A DNA stretch of 5,722 bases from contig CAIVQM010000131.1 in assembly GCA_903908025.1 (NCBI GenBank), positions 1-5,722 on the forward strand. Reading direction: 5' to 3'. Position numbers and translations under genes: made by a program. The DNA comes from an uncultured bacterium. GTDB lineage: Bacteria > Actinomycetota > Actinomycetes > S36-B12. Of the stretch, positions 1-5,722 are shown piece after piece; the stretch's first letter is position 1, and the number at the start of each line of letters is the position of its first letter. Under the pieces are notes generated by a model. The model searched no databases and was not told where the DNA came from. It saw only the letters and a list, made by a program, of their open reading frames with translations.

Positions 1-459
1 CTTGTGGATGATCGCCTGCGACGGCACGTTGTCCGGGGCCACCGTGTATCTCAAGGTGCGAACATCAGGTCGCTGCACGATCCACGACCACATGCCATGC
101 AGCATCTCCTGCGCATAACCCTTGCCGCGACAGACTGACTCGACCCCGAGGCCGATCTCGATCATGCCGTCGGCATCGGGCCGGTCGTGGAAGCCGATGC
201 TGCCGATGATGACCTCCTCATCGCGCAGGACGCCCATCCTCAGCAGAATCGGTGCCGCATCGGGGTCGGCCTCCACCCGCGGGATGCGGAACGGCAACGG
301 TCCCGGATTCTCCACGAGGTGCCCGTATGGATTCGTGAAACCGCGATCGACCCACAGATGCGGATCCGCACGGTCGACCGACAGCATCCAGTACTCCCCG
401 AGGAGCACTGTGTGCAGGTCGAGCCGCTCCGTGCGGATCAGCAGGTCCTCCGGGGTCAC
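1..459 (-). CDS. GNAT-family N-acetyltransferase, C-terminus beyond window edge
   Basis: This is a predicted cytosolic acetyl-CoA-dependent N-acetyltransferase of the RimJ/RimL-like branch; its substrate cannot be told from the sequence. The frame is open from a GTG at 457-459 to base 1, giving 153 residues, so the last few dozen residues are missing. The N-terminus carries the usual LLIRTERLDL opening strand (about 6-15). Strand 4 and the acetyl-CoA pyrophosphate loop follow as IEIGLGV (100-106) and CRGKGYA (110-116, the Q/RxxGxG/A-type motif A). The downstream N144-x2-S147-x5-K153 pattern matches the motif B region. The GTG start is chosen because it overlaps the mmpL stop (GTGA, 4 bp), because the first in-frame ATG comes too late (residue 25), and because the family N-terminal motif begins a few residues after it. 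Its place behind the transporter gene suggests co-expression under the divergent TetR regulator. It may modify the same compound or simply be a passenger. Confidence 0.85.
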   Translation of the reverse strand, partial: MTPEDLLIRTERLDLHTVLLGEYWMLSVDRADPHLWVDRGFTNPYGHLVENPGPLPFRIPRVEADPDAAPILLRMGVLRDEEVIIGSIGFHDRPDADGMIEIGLGVESVCRGKGYAQEMLHGMWSWIVQRPDVRTLRYTVAPDNVPSQAIIHK

Positions 460-2846
460 GACGGGACGGCCACCGAGGCGTCCTGTTCGCCGGCGAGCGA
501 GGCATCGTCGGTGTCGTCAGCGATCTCGTCCTCGCCCGGCTCGATGTGCACCTTGGGCAGGATGCGATCCAGCCAGCCCGGCAGCCACCAGTTGGCCTTG
601 CCGAACATCGACATCAGGGACGGCACGAGCACGAGCCGAACGATGAAGGCATCGATGATGACGGCGGACGCCAGCGAGATGCCGAAGAGCTTGATCGTCG
701 ACTCGGGACTCGGCACGAAGGCGAGGAAGACGCTGGACATGATCGCCGCGGCGATCACCACGACTCGCCCGGAACCGGCGAGCCCGCGACGGACCGCTGC
801 CGAGTTGTCACCGATGCGGTTCCACTCCTCCTGCATCCGCGACACCAGGAACACCTGGTAGTCCATGGACAGGCCGAACAGGATGGCGAACACCATGATC
901 GGCAGGAACGGCATGATCGGGCCCGTTCCCGAGATGCCCAGCAGATCGCTGAACCATCCCCACTGGAACACGGCCACGGTGATACCCATCGCGGCGGAGA
1001 AGGACAGCAGGCTCGTGATCGCTGCGGTGAGCGGGATCAGCAGCGAGTGGAAGAGCAGCATCAGAGCGAGGAAGCCAAGCCCGATGACGATCGCCAGGAA
1101 CAGCGGCAGCGCATCCTTCAGCACTGTCGTGAAGTCGCTCGTGATCGCCTGCGTGCCGCCGACATAGATCGCCGCACCCGTCGAGTCCTTGACCTGCGGA
1201 GCAACCTCTGTCCGCAGCCGTTCGAGCAGTTGGGTCGTCGCCTCATCCTGCGGCGCCGTTGTCGGGTACACGGCGATTGCCTGAACCGTCTGCGGCTTCG
1301 CAGCCGCGGCGTCTCCAGCAGCCTGCTCGGCTGCCGCCTGGCTCATCTTGCCCAGGATCGGCAGAACATCCAGGCTCGGAGACGTTCCGGCGACACCTTC
1401 GGCCTGATTCAGCGTGGCGATGATCTGGCCGAACGCGTCCGGAGACGTCGCCGTTGACAGGTCAGCGACCACGAGGAAGGGCCCATTGACACCCGGGCCG
1501 AAGCCCTCGGCCCGAAGGTCGTAGGCGATGCGTGCCGGCGAACCCGCCGGCTTGCCGGAGTCATCCGAGAAGCCCTGACGGAGGCTGAGCATCGGGATGG
1601 CCAGGACGATGACGATGCCAAGTGCCAGGATCGCGGGGAGGATCGGACGCTTCTGCAGCAGGCGACCGTAGTGCGCCCAGCCGCGCCCCTCGGGGTGGCC
1701 CGCCATCGATCCGGGCTTCTTGCCCCAGGGCAGGCGCCAGGCGATCGCCTTGGTGCCGAGCAGGCTCAGCAGGGCCGGCAGGAACCACAGTGCGGACAGC
1801 ATCACGCACAGGACCGTCACACCCGCCGCAAGCGACAGGCCGTTGAAGAAGCTGATGCGCATGACGAACAGGCCCAGCAGGGCGATGATCACCGTGGTGC
1901 CGGCGAACAGGACCGCGCGGCCCGCCGTCTCGACGGCCTCCATCGCTGCGACCTTCGGGTCGTGTCCATGCAGCAGGCCCTGACGGAACCGGTTCATGAC
2001 GAACAGTCCGTAGTCGATGCCGACACCCAGACCGATCATGGCGGCGAGGGTCGGTGCGAACGTCGCCACGTCCATGAAGTTGGCAATCAGCAGGACGCCC
2101 ATCTGCCCCATCGTCAGGCCCAGCAGCGCGGGCACGATGGGCATGCCCACGGCCACCACGGAACCGAAGGCAATGAGCAGGATGACGATGGCGAAGATGA
2201 GGCCGACGCCTTCGCTCTTCGGCGGCTCCTGGCCAGCGAAGTCGAGGATCGAGCCCTGTGCGCCGACGGCGATCGCGTCGGAGTTGAGCGCCTTGACCTC
2301 GCTGATGATCGCCTTGGCATCGGCCGATGACACGCTGACGTCGCCGTTGGCATCCGTCGCGAAAGTGACGGTCGAGTAGGCCACGGTGCCGTCCGGGCTC
2401 ACGGATGAGAAGGATGCCCCGAGGGTCTTCCGCTCTTCCGGCGTCAGGGCCTGCATGGCGGCAGCGTCCGGCCCGCTGTTCTTCGGGCAGTCACTGCCCA
2501 CGGCCGGGATGGCCGGATCGAACGGGGTGGTGATGCAGGTGACGGAGGCCAGGTCGGCGATCGACTGCAGGATCGGCTGGACCTGGGCGGCGGTCGCGGC
2601 GTCGACGGCGGAGCCCGTGGCCGGCGACCACACGATGGTCGCGCCACCATCGAGGCGACTGGTGTCGGTGCCACTGCTGGCGAGCAGATCCGTGGCCGTC
2701 TTCGACTCGGTGTCCGGCAGGTCGAACTTGTCGTTCAGCTGCCCACCCATCGTGACTCCCAGGCCGATGACGACGGCCATGGCGAGAAACCAGGAGATGA
2801 GGGCGATGACGGGGCGACGGACCGCCCACGCTGACAGGACCGGCAT
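456..2846 (-). CDS. MMPL-family (RND superfamily) transporter
   Basis: This is a 796-residue inner-membrane transporter of the MMPL family, proton-driven exporters of lipids, siderophores or toxic hydrophobic compounds in actinobacteria. The layout is canonical. TM1 is at about 12-31, followed by an extracytoplasmic domain at about 35-210. TM2-TM6 lie between about 213 and 364, followed by a cytoplasmic linker at about 365-400. TM7 is at about 403-421, followed by a second extracytoplasmic domain at about 424-575. TM8-TM12 lie between about 578 and 745. The proton-relay Asp-Tyr pairs expected in the family are visible in TM4 (GVGIDYGLF, D278-Y279) and TM10 (GLSMDYQVF, D662-Y663). The first extracytoplasmic domain has two cysteines (C104, C120). 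The C-terminal tail (about 769-796) is short and acidic, without the long extension of mycobacterial MmpL3. The ATG is preceded by a purine-rich GGAAGAAGGA stretch as ribosome binding site. The gene is divergent from a TetR gene and overlaps the GNAT gene by 4 bp, so it is probably the repressor's main target. Family assignment is firm; the substrate is unknown. Confidence 0.95.
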   Translation of the reverse strand: MPVLSAWAVRRPVIALISWFLAMAVVIGLGVTMGGQLNDKFDLPDTESKTATDLLASSGTDTSRLDGGATIVWSPATGSAVDAATAAQVQPILQSIADLASVTCITTPFDPAIPAVGSDCPKNSGPDAAAMQALTPEERKTLGASFSSVSPDGTVAYSTVTFATDANGDVSVSSADAKAIISEVKALNSDAIAVGAQGSILDFAGQEPPKSEGVGLIFAIVILLIAFGSVVAVGMPIVPALLGLTMGQMGVLLIANFMDVATFAPTLAAMIGLGVGIDYGLFVMNRFRQGLLHGHDPKVAAMEAVETAGRAVLFAGTTVIIALLGLFVMRISFFNGLSLAAGVTVLCVMLSALWFLPALLSLLGTKAIAWRLPWGKKPGSMAGHPEGRGWAHYGRLLQKRPILPAILALGIVIVLAIPMLSLRQGFSDDSGKPAGSPARIAYDLRAEGFGPGVNGPFLVVADLSTATSPDAFGQIIATLNQAEGVAGTSPSLDVLPILGKMSQAAAEQAAGDAAAAKPQTVQAIAVYPTTAPQDEATTQLLERLRTEVAPQVKDSTGAAIYVGGTQAITSDFTTVLKDALPLFLAIVIGLGFLALMLLFHSLLIPLTAAITSLLSFSAAMGITVAVFQWGWFSDLLGISGTGPIMPFLPIMVFAILFGLSMDYQVFLVSRMQEEWNRIGDNSAAVRRGLAGSGRVVVIAAAIMSSVFLAFVPSPESTIKLFGISLASAVIIDAFIVRLVLVPSLMSMFGKANWWLPGWLDRILPKVHIEPGEDEIADDTDDASLAGEQDASVAVPS

Positions 2847-2896
2847 GAATCCTTCTTCCGAGAGAGGCGAGGGGCGCCTATGGGACCAACTGGTAC

Positions 2897-2920
2897 TTAG
2901 CGAACCCTATCGTTCCCTAT
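2897..2920. promoter_or_regulatory. Probable TetR operator 1 (mmpL side)
   Basis: This is a 24-bp imperfect palindrome: left arm TTAGCGAAC (2897-2905), six-base spacer, right arm GTTCCCTAT (2912-2920). The arms agree at 7 of 9 positions, with a perfect GAAC-N6-GTTC core. It has the same length, core and spacer as operator 2. It sits over the likely mmpL -10/-35 spacer. Size and symmetry suit a TetR-family dimer; the assignment to this TetR protein is inferred from position. Confidence 0.65.
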
Positions 2921-2927
2921 TCGTCAA
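2899..2927 (-). promoter_or_regulatory. Putative mmpL promoter overlapped by operator 1
   Basis: On the minus strand a good -35 hexamer, TTGACG, lies at 2927-2922. The -10 is weak: at a 17-bp spacer the hexamer is TTCGCT (2904-2899). Alternatives are TAGGGT inside the repeat at a short spacer, and TAAGTA slightly further downstream. Whichever is used, palindrome 1 (2897-2920) fills the spacer and -10 region, as expected for a repressor that blocks RNA polymerase. The implied 5' leader is roughly 45 nt. The exact -10 is a guess. Confidence 0.4.
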
Positions 2928-2928
2928 A

Positions 2929-2952
2929 TCAGGGAACGGGCTCGTTCCCTAA
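2929..2952. promoter_or_regulatory. Probable TetR operator 2 (tetR side)
   Basis: This is a 24-bp palindrome: left arm TCAGGGAAC (2929-2937), spacer GGGCTC, right arm GTTCCCTAA (2944-2952). The arms agree at 8 of 9 positions; the inner AGGGAACG/CGTTCCCT is perfect over 8 bp per arm. It lies immediately upstream of the tetR -10, so binding here should give autorepression. Its centre is 32 bp from that of operator 1, about three helical turns. Confidence 0.7.
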
Positions 2953-2956
2953 TCGT

Positions 2957-2964
2957 GCTACGGT
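2957..2964 (+). promoter_or_regulatory. Putative tetR extended -10, leaderless transcript
   Basis: TGC at 2956-2958 followed by TACGGT (2959-2964) forms an extended -10 of the TGnTAnnnT type. No good -35 is seen about 17-18 bp upstream, where operator 2 lies. Transcription from this element would begin about 7 nt downstream, at or next to the GTG at 2971. That fits the absence of a Shine-Dalgarno sequence. Confidence 0.45.
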
Positions 2965-2970
2965 TCGTCG

Positions 2971-3576
2971 GTGATCAATGCCTGTCCCGTCCGTCGCCGC
3001 GGCGATGTGCTCCGCGATGCCGTCTTCGTGGCCGCTCTCGCCGAGATCTCCGAGTTCGGGGTGCGCGGGGCATCGATGGACCGGATCGCCAAGCGGGCCG
3101 GCACCGGCAAGGCCGCCCTGTACCGACGCTGGCCCAATGTCCGCGCCCTGGCCCTCGATGTCTTCATCAGCACCCTCGAGGCCGCCCTGCCGCCCTCCCT
3201 GCCGGACACCGGCTCCCTGCGTGACGACATGGTCGAGTCGCTGACCAGCTTCACGGCCGAGCTCGACAGTGGCCTGGGCATCGTCCTGCGCGAACTGATC
3301 AGCGAGGCGGCCCATGACCCGTCGCTCTCGGCGGAGTTCCAGACGCGGTTCGGGCTGCCGAAGCAGGTCGAGCTCATCGGCGCCCTGCAGCGGGCAATGG
3401 CCCGCGGGGAGATCCCGACGCAGCCCATTGATCCTTATGTGATGCAGTTGCCGGCCGCCCTCGTCGTCCACCAACTCGTCCTGACCGGCACGGTGCCGGG
3501 ACACGCGGAGGTCGAGCACATCGTCGACGCACTCGTGCTGCCGCTACTGCGCCAGCCCGCCGCCGTCATCGCCTGA
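2971..3576 (+). CDS. TetR-family transcriptional repressor
   Basis: This is a 201-residue TetR/AcrR-type regulator, a cytosolic dimer that binds palindromic operators and lets go on binding a small ligand. The N-terminal DNA-binding domain is clear. Helix 1 is at about 12-28 (DVLRDAVFVAALAEISE). The helix-turn-helix, at about 34-55 (GASMDRIAKRAG then GKAALYRRWPN), has the typical GxSMDxIAxRAGxGKxxLYRRWPN pattern. The remaining helical part (about 57-196) is the ligand-binding and dimerisation domain, probably of the TetR_C_11-like type. The GTG at 2971 is chosen because it supplies helix 1 in full and because the next in-frame ATG (residue 36) would remove part of the DNA-binding domain. There is no Shine-Dalgarno sequence, so translation is probably leaderless. 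It is divergent from the mmpL gene across two palindromes, which suggests local repression of mmpL-GNAT plus autorepression. Its 3' end overlaps the recX 3' end by 33 bp on the opposite strand. The ligand is unknown. Confidence 0.93.
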   Translation: MINACPVRRRGDVLRDAVFVAALAEISEFGVRGASMDRIAKRAGTGKAALYRRWPNVRALALDVFISTLEAALPPSLPDTGSLRDDMVESLTSFTAELDSGLGIVLRELISEAAHDPSLSAEFQTRFGLPKQVELIGALQRAMARGEIPTQPIDPYVMQLPAALVVHQLVLTGTVPGHAEVEHIVDALVLPLLRQPAAVIA

Positions 3577-4113
3577 CTCAAGGGCCTCGACTTCTCCGTC
3601 GGCCAGCACCTCGCAGGCCACTGACACCGCCATCCCTTGGCGGTACCCACGGCGCATGAGCATCGACACCAGCCGCCGCTTGCGCACGGCAGGCTCAAGC
3701 CTGGACATGGCACGGACCTTGGTGGCAGCCAGCCGTACGGCCCGTTCGCGCTCGGCCTCCTCGTCGATGCCCTCGAGCGCCTCACGAGCATCGTCGTCGC
3801 CGATGCCCTTGGATCGAAGCTCCTGCCGCAATACGGACCGCGCGGTGCCTCGGGTGCGCTGGCGGGCATCCACCCAGCCCTGCGCGAAGGCAGAGTCATC
3901 GATCAGTCCGACGTCAACGAACCGATCGAGCACACGCTCAGCGACATCGTCGGGTACTCCCCGCTTGACCAGATCCGTCCGCAGTTCCGCACGCGTGCGG
4001 GGCGCAGCCGACAGCCGCCGGAGCAGGATGGTCCGGGCCACCTGCTCCGGGTCGGCGTCGTCCTGCATGCCAGCTGCCGACCCGGGGGTGGGCTCGCTGA
4101 CGTACCTGACCAT
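3544..4113 (-). CDS. recX: RecX, regulatory protein of RecA
   Basis: This 189-residue protein matches RecX, the small all-helical protein that binds RecA filaments and limits their growth and ATPase/strand-exchange activity. After a variable N-terminus come the family's three-helix repeats. The first is QVARTILLRRLSAAPRTRAELRTDLVKRGVP (about 24-54). Next is the hallmark segment with FVDVGLIDDSAFAQGWVDAR (about 65-84) and a TRGTARSVLRQELRSKGI stretch (about 87-104). The last repeat is rich in Arg/Glu and has KRRLVSMLMRRGY (about 145-157). The gene follows recA with a gap of three bases and no clear Shine-Dalgarno sequence, so translational coupling to recA is likely. A second in-frame ATG (residue 16, at 4068) still precedes the first repeat and could be the real start. 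The stop lies inside the tetR reading frame on the other strand. I see no terminator hairpin after it. Confidence 0.92.
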   Translation of the reverse strand: MVRYVSEPTPGSAAGMQDDADPEQVARTILLRRLSAAPRTRAELRTDLVKRGVPDDVAERVLDRFVDVGLIDDSAFAQGWVDARQRTRGTARSVLRQELRSKGIGDDDAREALEGIDEEAERERAVRLAATKVRAMSRLEPAVRKRRLVSMLMRRGYRQGMAVSVACEVLADGEVEALESGDDGGGLAQ

Positions 4114-4116
4114 CGA

Positions 4117-5172
4117 CTATTCGTCGATGGGGGCTAGGGCCGGCACGGGCACATCGACAGGCACGTCGACCTGCGCACCGATACCGAGCGTCTCCTTGAT
4201 GCGCTTCTCGATCTCGTTAGCCAGATCGGGGTTGTCCTTCAGGAAGGTGCGGGCATTCTCCTTGCCCTGCCCCAGCTGATCGCCCTCGTAGGTGTACCAG
4301 GCTCCGGACTTGCGCACGATGCCCGCGTCCACGCCGATATCGATCAGCGAACCCTCGCGCGAGATGCCCTCGCCGTAAAGGATGTCAAACTCGGCCTGCT
4401 TGAACGGCGGCGCGACCTTGTTCTTGACGACCTTGACGCGGGTGCGGTTGCCAACTGCCTCGGTGCCGCCCTTGAGGGTCTCGATACGGCGCACGTCGAG
4501 GCGCACGGACGCGTAGAACTTCAGCGCCTTGCCACCCGTCGTGGTCTCGGGCGAGCCGAACATGACGCCGATCTTCTCGCGCAGCTGGTTGATGAAGATG
4601 CAGGTCGTATTGGTGTTGCTGAGCGCACCGGCCATCTTGCGCAGGGCCTGGCTCATCAGTCGGGCCTGGAGGCCGACGTGCGAGTCACCCATCTCGCCCT
4701 CGATCTCGGCGCGGGGCACCAGGGCGGCGACGGAGTCGATGACCACCAGGTCGATCGCGCCCGAGCGAACCAGGGTGTCGCAGATCTCCAGGGCCTGCTC
4801 ACCCGTATCGGGCTGCGAGACGTAGAGGCTGTCGAGGTCGATGCCCAGCTTCGACGCGTAATCGGGATCGAGTGCGTGCTCGGCGTCGATGAAGGCGGCG
4901 AGGCCGCCAGCGGCCTGGACACTGGCGATGGCGTGCAGCGCCAGCGTGGTCTTGCCGGAGGACTCCGGGCCGTAGATCTCCACGATCCGGCCGCGGGGCA
5001 GGCCGCCGATGCCCAGGGCGATGTCGAGGGCGATCGACCCCGTGGGGATCACCTCGATCGGCATGCGCCCCTCCTCGCCCAGGCGCATGATCGAGCCCTT
5101 GCCGAACTGGCGCTCGATCTGGGCGAGAGCGGCGTCGAGTGCCTTCTCGCGGTCGTTGGCGGCGCTGGCCAT
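4117..5172 (-). CDS. recA: RecA recombinase
   Basis: This is the full-length 351-residue RecA, the cytosolic ATP-dependent strand-exchange protein of homologous recombination and activator of LexA self-cleavage. Landmarks are the N-terminal polymerisation segment (KALDAALAQIERQFGKGSIMRLG, about 10-32), Walker A GPESSGKT (68-75), catalytic E98 in DAEHALDP, and Walker B DLVVIDS (141-147). The L1 loop with EGEMGDSHVG follows (about 158-167), then the INQLREKIGVMFGSPETTTGG segment with Q196 and the L2 loop (about 194-214). The C-terminal domain has GAWYTYEGDQLGQGKENAR (about 290-308). The tail is short (VDVPVDVPVPALAPIDE) and only mildly acidic. Length is normal for the family and no intein interrupts the ATPase core, unlike some mycobacterial RecA proteins. 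The ATG start has a strong ribosome binding site (GAGGAG, five bases upstream). recX follows after three bases as an operon partner. Confidence 0.98.
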   Translation of the reverse strand: MASAANDREKALDAALAQIERQFGKGSIMRLGEEGRMPIEVIPTGSIALDIALGIGGLPRGRIVEIYGPESSGKTTLALHAIASVQAAGGLAAFIDAEHALDPDYASKLGIDLDSLYVSQPDTGEQALEICDTLVRSGAIDLVVIDSVAALVPRAEIEGEMGDSHVGLQARLMSQALRKMAGALSNTNTTCIFINQLREKIGVMFGSPETTTGGKALKFYASVRLDVRRIETLKGGTEAVGNRTRVKVVKNKVAPPFKQAEFDILYGEGISREGSLIDIGVDAGIVRKSGAWYTYEGDQLGQGKENARTFLKDNPDLANEIEKRIKETLGIGAQVDVPVDVPVPALAPIDE

Positions 5173-5213
5173 GGTGTCTCCTCAGTAGGTCGGTCGGTAT
5201 GCGGTGAAACGTA
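5173..5213 (-). promoter_or_regulatory. recA: recA ribosome binding site and possible -10
   Basis: On the minus strand the recA ATG is preceded by GAGGAG with a five-base gap, which fixes the start. A TANNNT-type hexamer, TACGTT, lies at 5213-5208 and would put the transcript start near 5201, but no convincing -35 goes with it. I found no LexA-type palindrome (GAAC-N4-GTTC or a close relative) and no RecA-NDp-type TTGTC-containing promoter between recA and the window edge. The ribosome binding site is solid; the promoter is tentative. Confidence 0.4.
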
Positions 5214-5503
5214 GGCGGGTAGGGCACCTCTTCGGCGGACCGGCCGCGAAGGCTGATCGCTTCCTCCCGTGCCCGCTGCGCATCGTCTTGAACCCGCGTC
5301 ACGGCCTGCCACGCCTCGATCAGCAGGCGCAGATCGGGGAGGGAGGAAAGGAGCCAGCCTTGCGCCGCCGCGAGCTGGAAGGCGGACTCGGCGCCCACGA
5401 TCGAGGTGTCGCCCGTCGTCTCCCCGTACAGCCGGATCGCCTCCCCCCACGTTGATGCGCGGGCGAGGGAGGCGAGGGCGGCGGCGGTGTCAGGCGGGGC
5501 CAT
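5174..5503 (-). CDS. Unrecognised small protein; no stop before recA
   Basis: An ATG at 5503-5501 is preceded in frame by a TAG four codons upstream, so the start cannot be further upstream. The first 90-100 residues look like a real protein: balanced composition, high G/C third positions, a helix-rich stretch (AFQLAAAQGWLLSS, LRLLIEAWQAVTRVQDDAQR) and a final EEVPYPP. I recognise no family and see no membrane segment or signal peptide. The frame does not stop before recA. It stays open to 4799, 374 bp into recA in another frame, but from about 5215 onward codon choice degrades (ATA, CTA, AGG, AGA) and inside recA it has the Arg/His/Pro/Gly-rich look of a shadow frame. The coordinates here cover only the 110 codons before the recA start. 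Either the gene truly overlaps recA, or its 3' end has been lost or frameshifted: a TGA just upstream of recA lies in the recA frame. It is 42 nt downstream of the next partial gene, probably in the same transcript. Confidence 0.5.
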
Positions 5504-5545
5504 GACCGGCGCCTAACCCGGTTGCGGTGTGGGCGCTACTGGTGT

Positions 5546-5722
5546 TCAGGCCAGGATGAGCGCCCGCCCACCCTGGTACGCCGCGAGCGCTTCGTCGGCG
5601 GTCAGGGGGTCGCCGTCTGCGCGGACCGTGCGCCCGTCTGCCATGGCGGACAGGATCGGAGATGGAAGGGCGGCACGCTGGGTCGGGTCGGTCGCGGGGA
5701 TGTACCACGCGCCGAGGTGGTA
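5546..5722 (-). CDS. Unrecognised protein, C-terminal 58 residues only
   Basis: This open frame enters from the right edge and ends at a TGA at 5548-5546. It gives the last 58 residues of a protein that starts beyond the window. Third codon positions are overwhelmingly G or C, which supports real coding. The visible part reads as a soluble fragment with ATDPTQRAALPSP, an ADGRTVRADGDPL turn and a terminal helix TADEALAAYQGGRALIL. I do not recognise the family. The compact spacing with the small gene behind it resembles small gene strings in phage or other accessory modules, but nothing specific proves this. Confidence 0.55.
   Translation of the reverse strand, partial: YHLGAWYIPATDPTQRAALPSPILSAMADGRTVRADGDPLTADEALAAYQGGRALILA

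Noticed and set aside
546..1457. A 303-codon open frame on the plus strand antisense to the transporter gene
   Set aside because: Its translation is dominated by Arg, His, Gln, Asp and Gly, typical of a shadow frame in high-GC DNA. The opposite strand encodes an unambiguous MMPL protein there.
1671..2330. A 219-codon plus-strand open frame
   Set aside because: It also lies antisense to the MMPL gene, with low-complexity His/Arg/Gln/Asp composition and no recognisable motif.
2901..2915. A CGAAC...GTTC palindrome considered as a LexA SOS box
   Set aside because: The spacing between GAAC and GTTC is six bases rather than the four expected for Gram-positive LexA sites. An equal six-base-spaced copy lies 32 bp away beside a TetR gene, which fits a TetR operator better.
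2929..3519. A 196-codon minus-strand open frame across the tetR gene
   Set aside because: The plus-strand frame has a clear TetR helix-turn-helix. The minus frame has shadow-like composition and would cover the operator region.
3637..4279. Plus-strand open frames opposite recX and the end of recA
   Set aside because: They are antisense shadows of the recX-recA coding strand, with Ser/Arg-rich or His/Gly-rich composition.
4117..5172. Possible intein or insertion in RecA
   Set aside because: The ATPase core reads through without interruption and the length (351 residues) is normal.
5204..5505. Plus-strand open frames upstream of recA
   Set aside because: They are antisense to the better-supported minus-strand frame starting at 5503 and are rich in Arg and Gly, with no motif.
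5490..5708. A 72-codon minus-strand frame at the right edge
   Set aside because: A different minus-strand frame (ending at 5546) has far better third-position G/C and protein-like composition. This one is its Arg/Pro/His-rich shadow.

Overview
The window is high-GC DNA with strong G/C at third codon positions. Its content (an intein-free actinobacterial-type RecA, a recA-recX pair, an MMPL transporter with a divergent TetR regulator, and a regulator gene that looks leaderless) points to an actinomycete chromosome. I cannot name the genus from the sequence alone.

Layout from left to right. (1) Positions 1-2846, minus strand: an MMPL-family RND-type membrane transporter, followed by a GNAT N-acetyltransferase whose 3' end lies beyond base 1. 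The two reading frames overlap by four bases (GTGA), so they are probably co-translated. (2) Positions 2847-2970: the divergent control region. It holds two matching 24-bp palindromes of the form TTAGGGAAC-N6-GTTCCCTAA, with centres 32 bp apart. One lies where the transporter promoter should be and the other just upstream of the regulator's -10. (3) Positions 2971-3576, plus strand: a TetR-family repressor. (4) Positions 3544-5172, minus strand: recA then recX, three bases apart. recX runs tail-to-tail into the tetR gene with a 33-bp overlap. (5) Positions 5174-5722, minus strand: two small genes I do not recognise. One is cut by the window edge. The other has no stop codon before it runs into recA in a different frame.

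Two units can be proposed. The first is a self-contained regulated cassette: the TetR protein probably represses the mmpL-GNAT operon and itself through the paired operators, and is released by an unknown ligand. The second is the housekeeping recombination pair, in which RecX modulates RecA filaments. The recA upstream side is atypical: I see neither a LexA-type SOS box nor the small DUF3046-type gene often found there in actinobacteria.

I do not see a convincing undescribed system. The most informative points are the paired-operator architecture and the unterminated reading frame upstream of recA.
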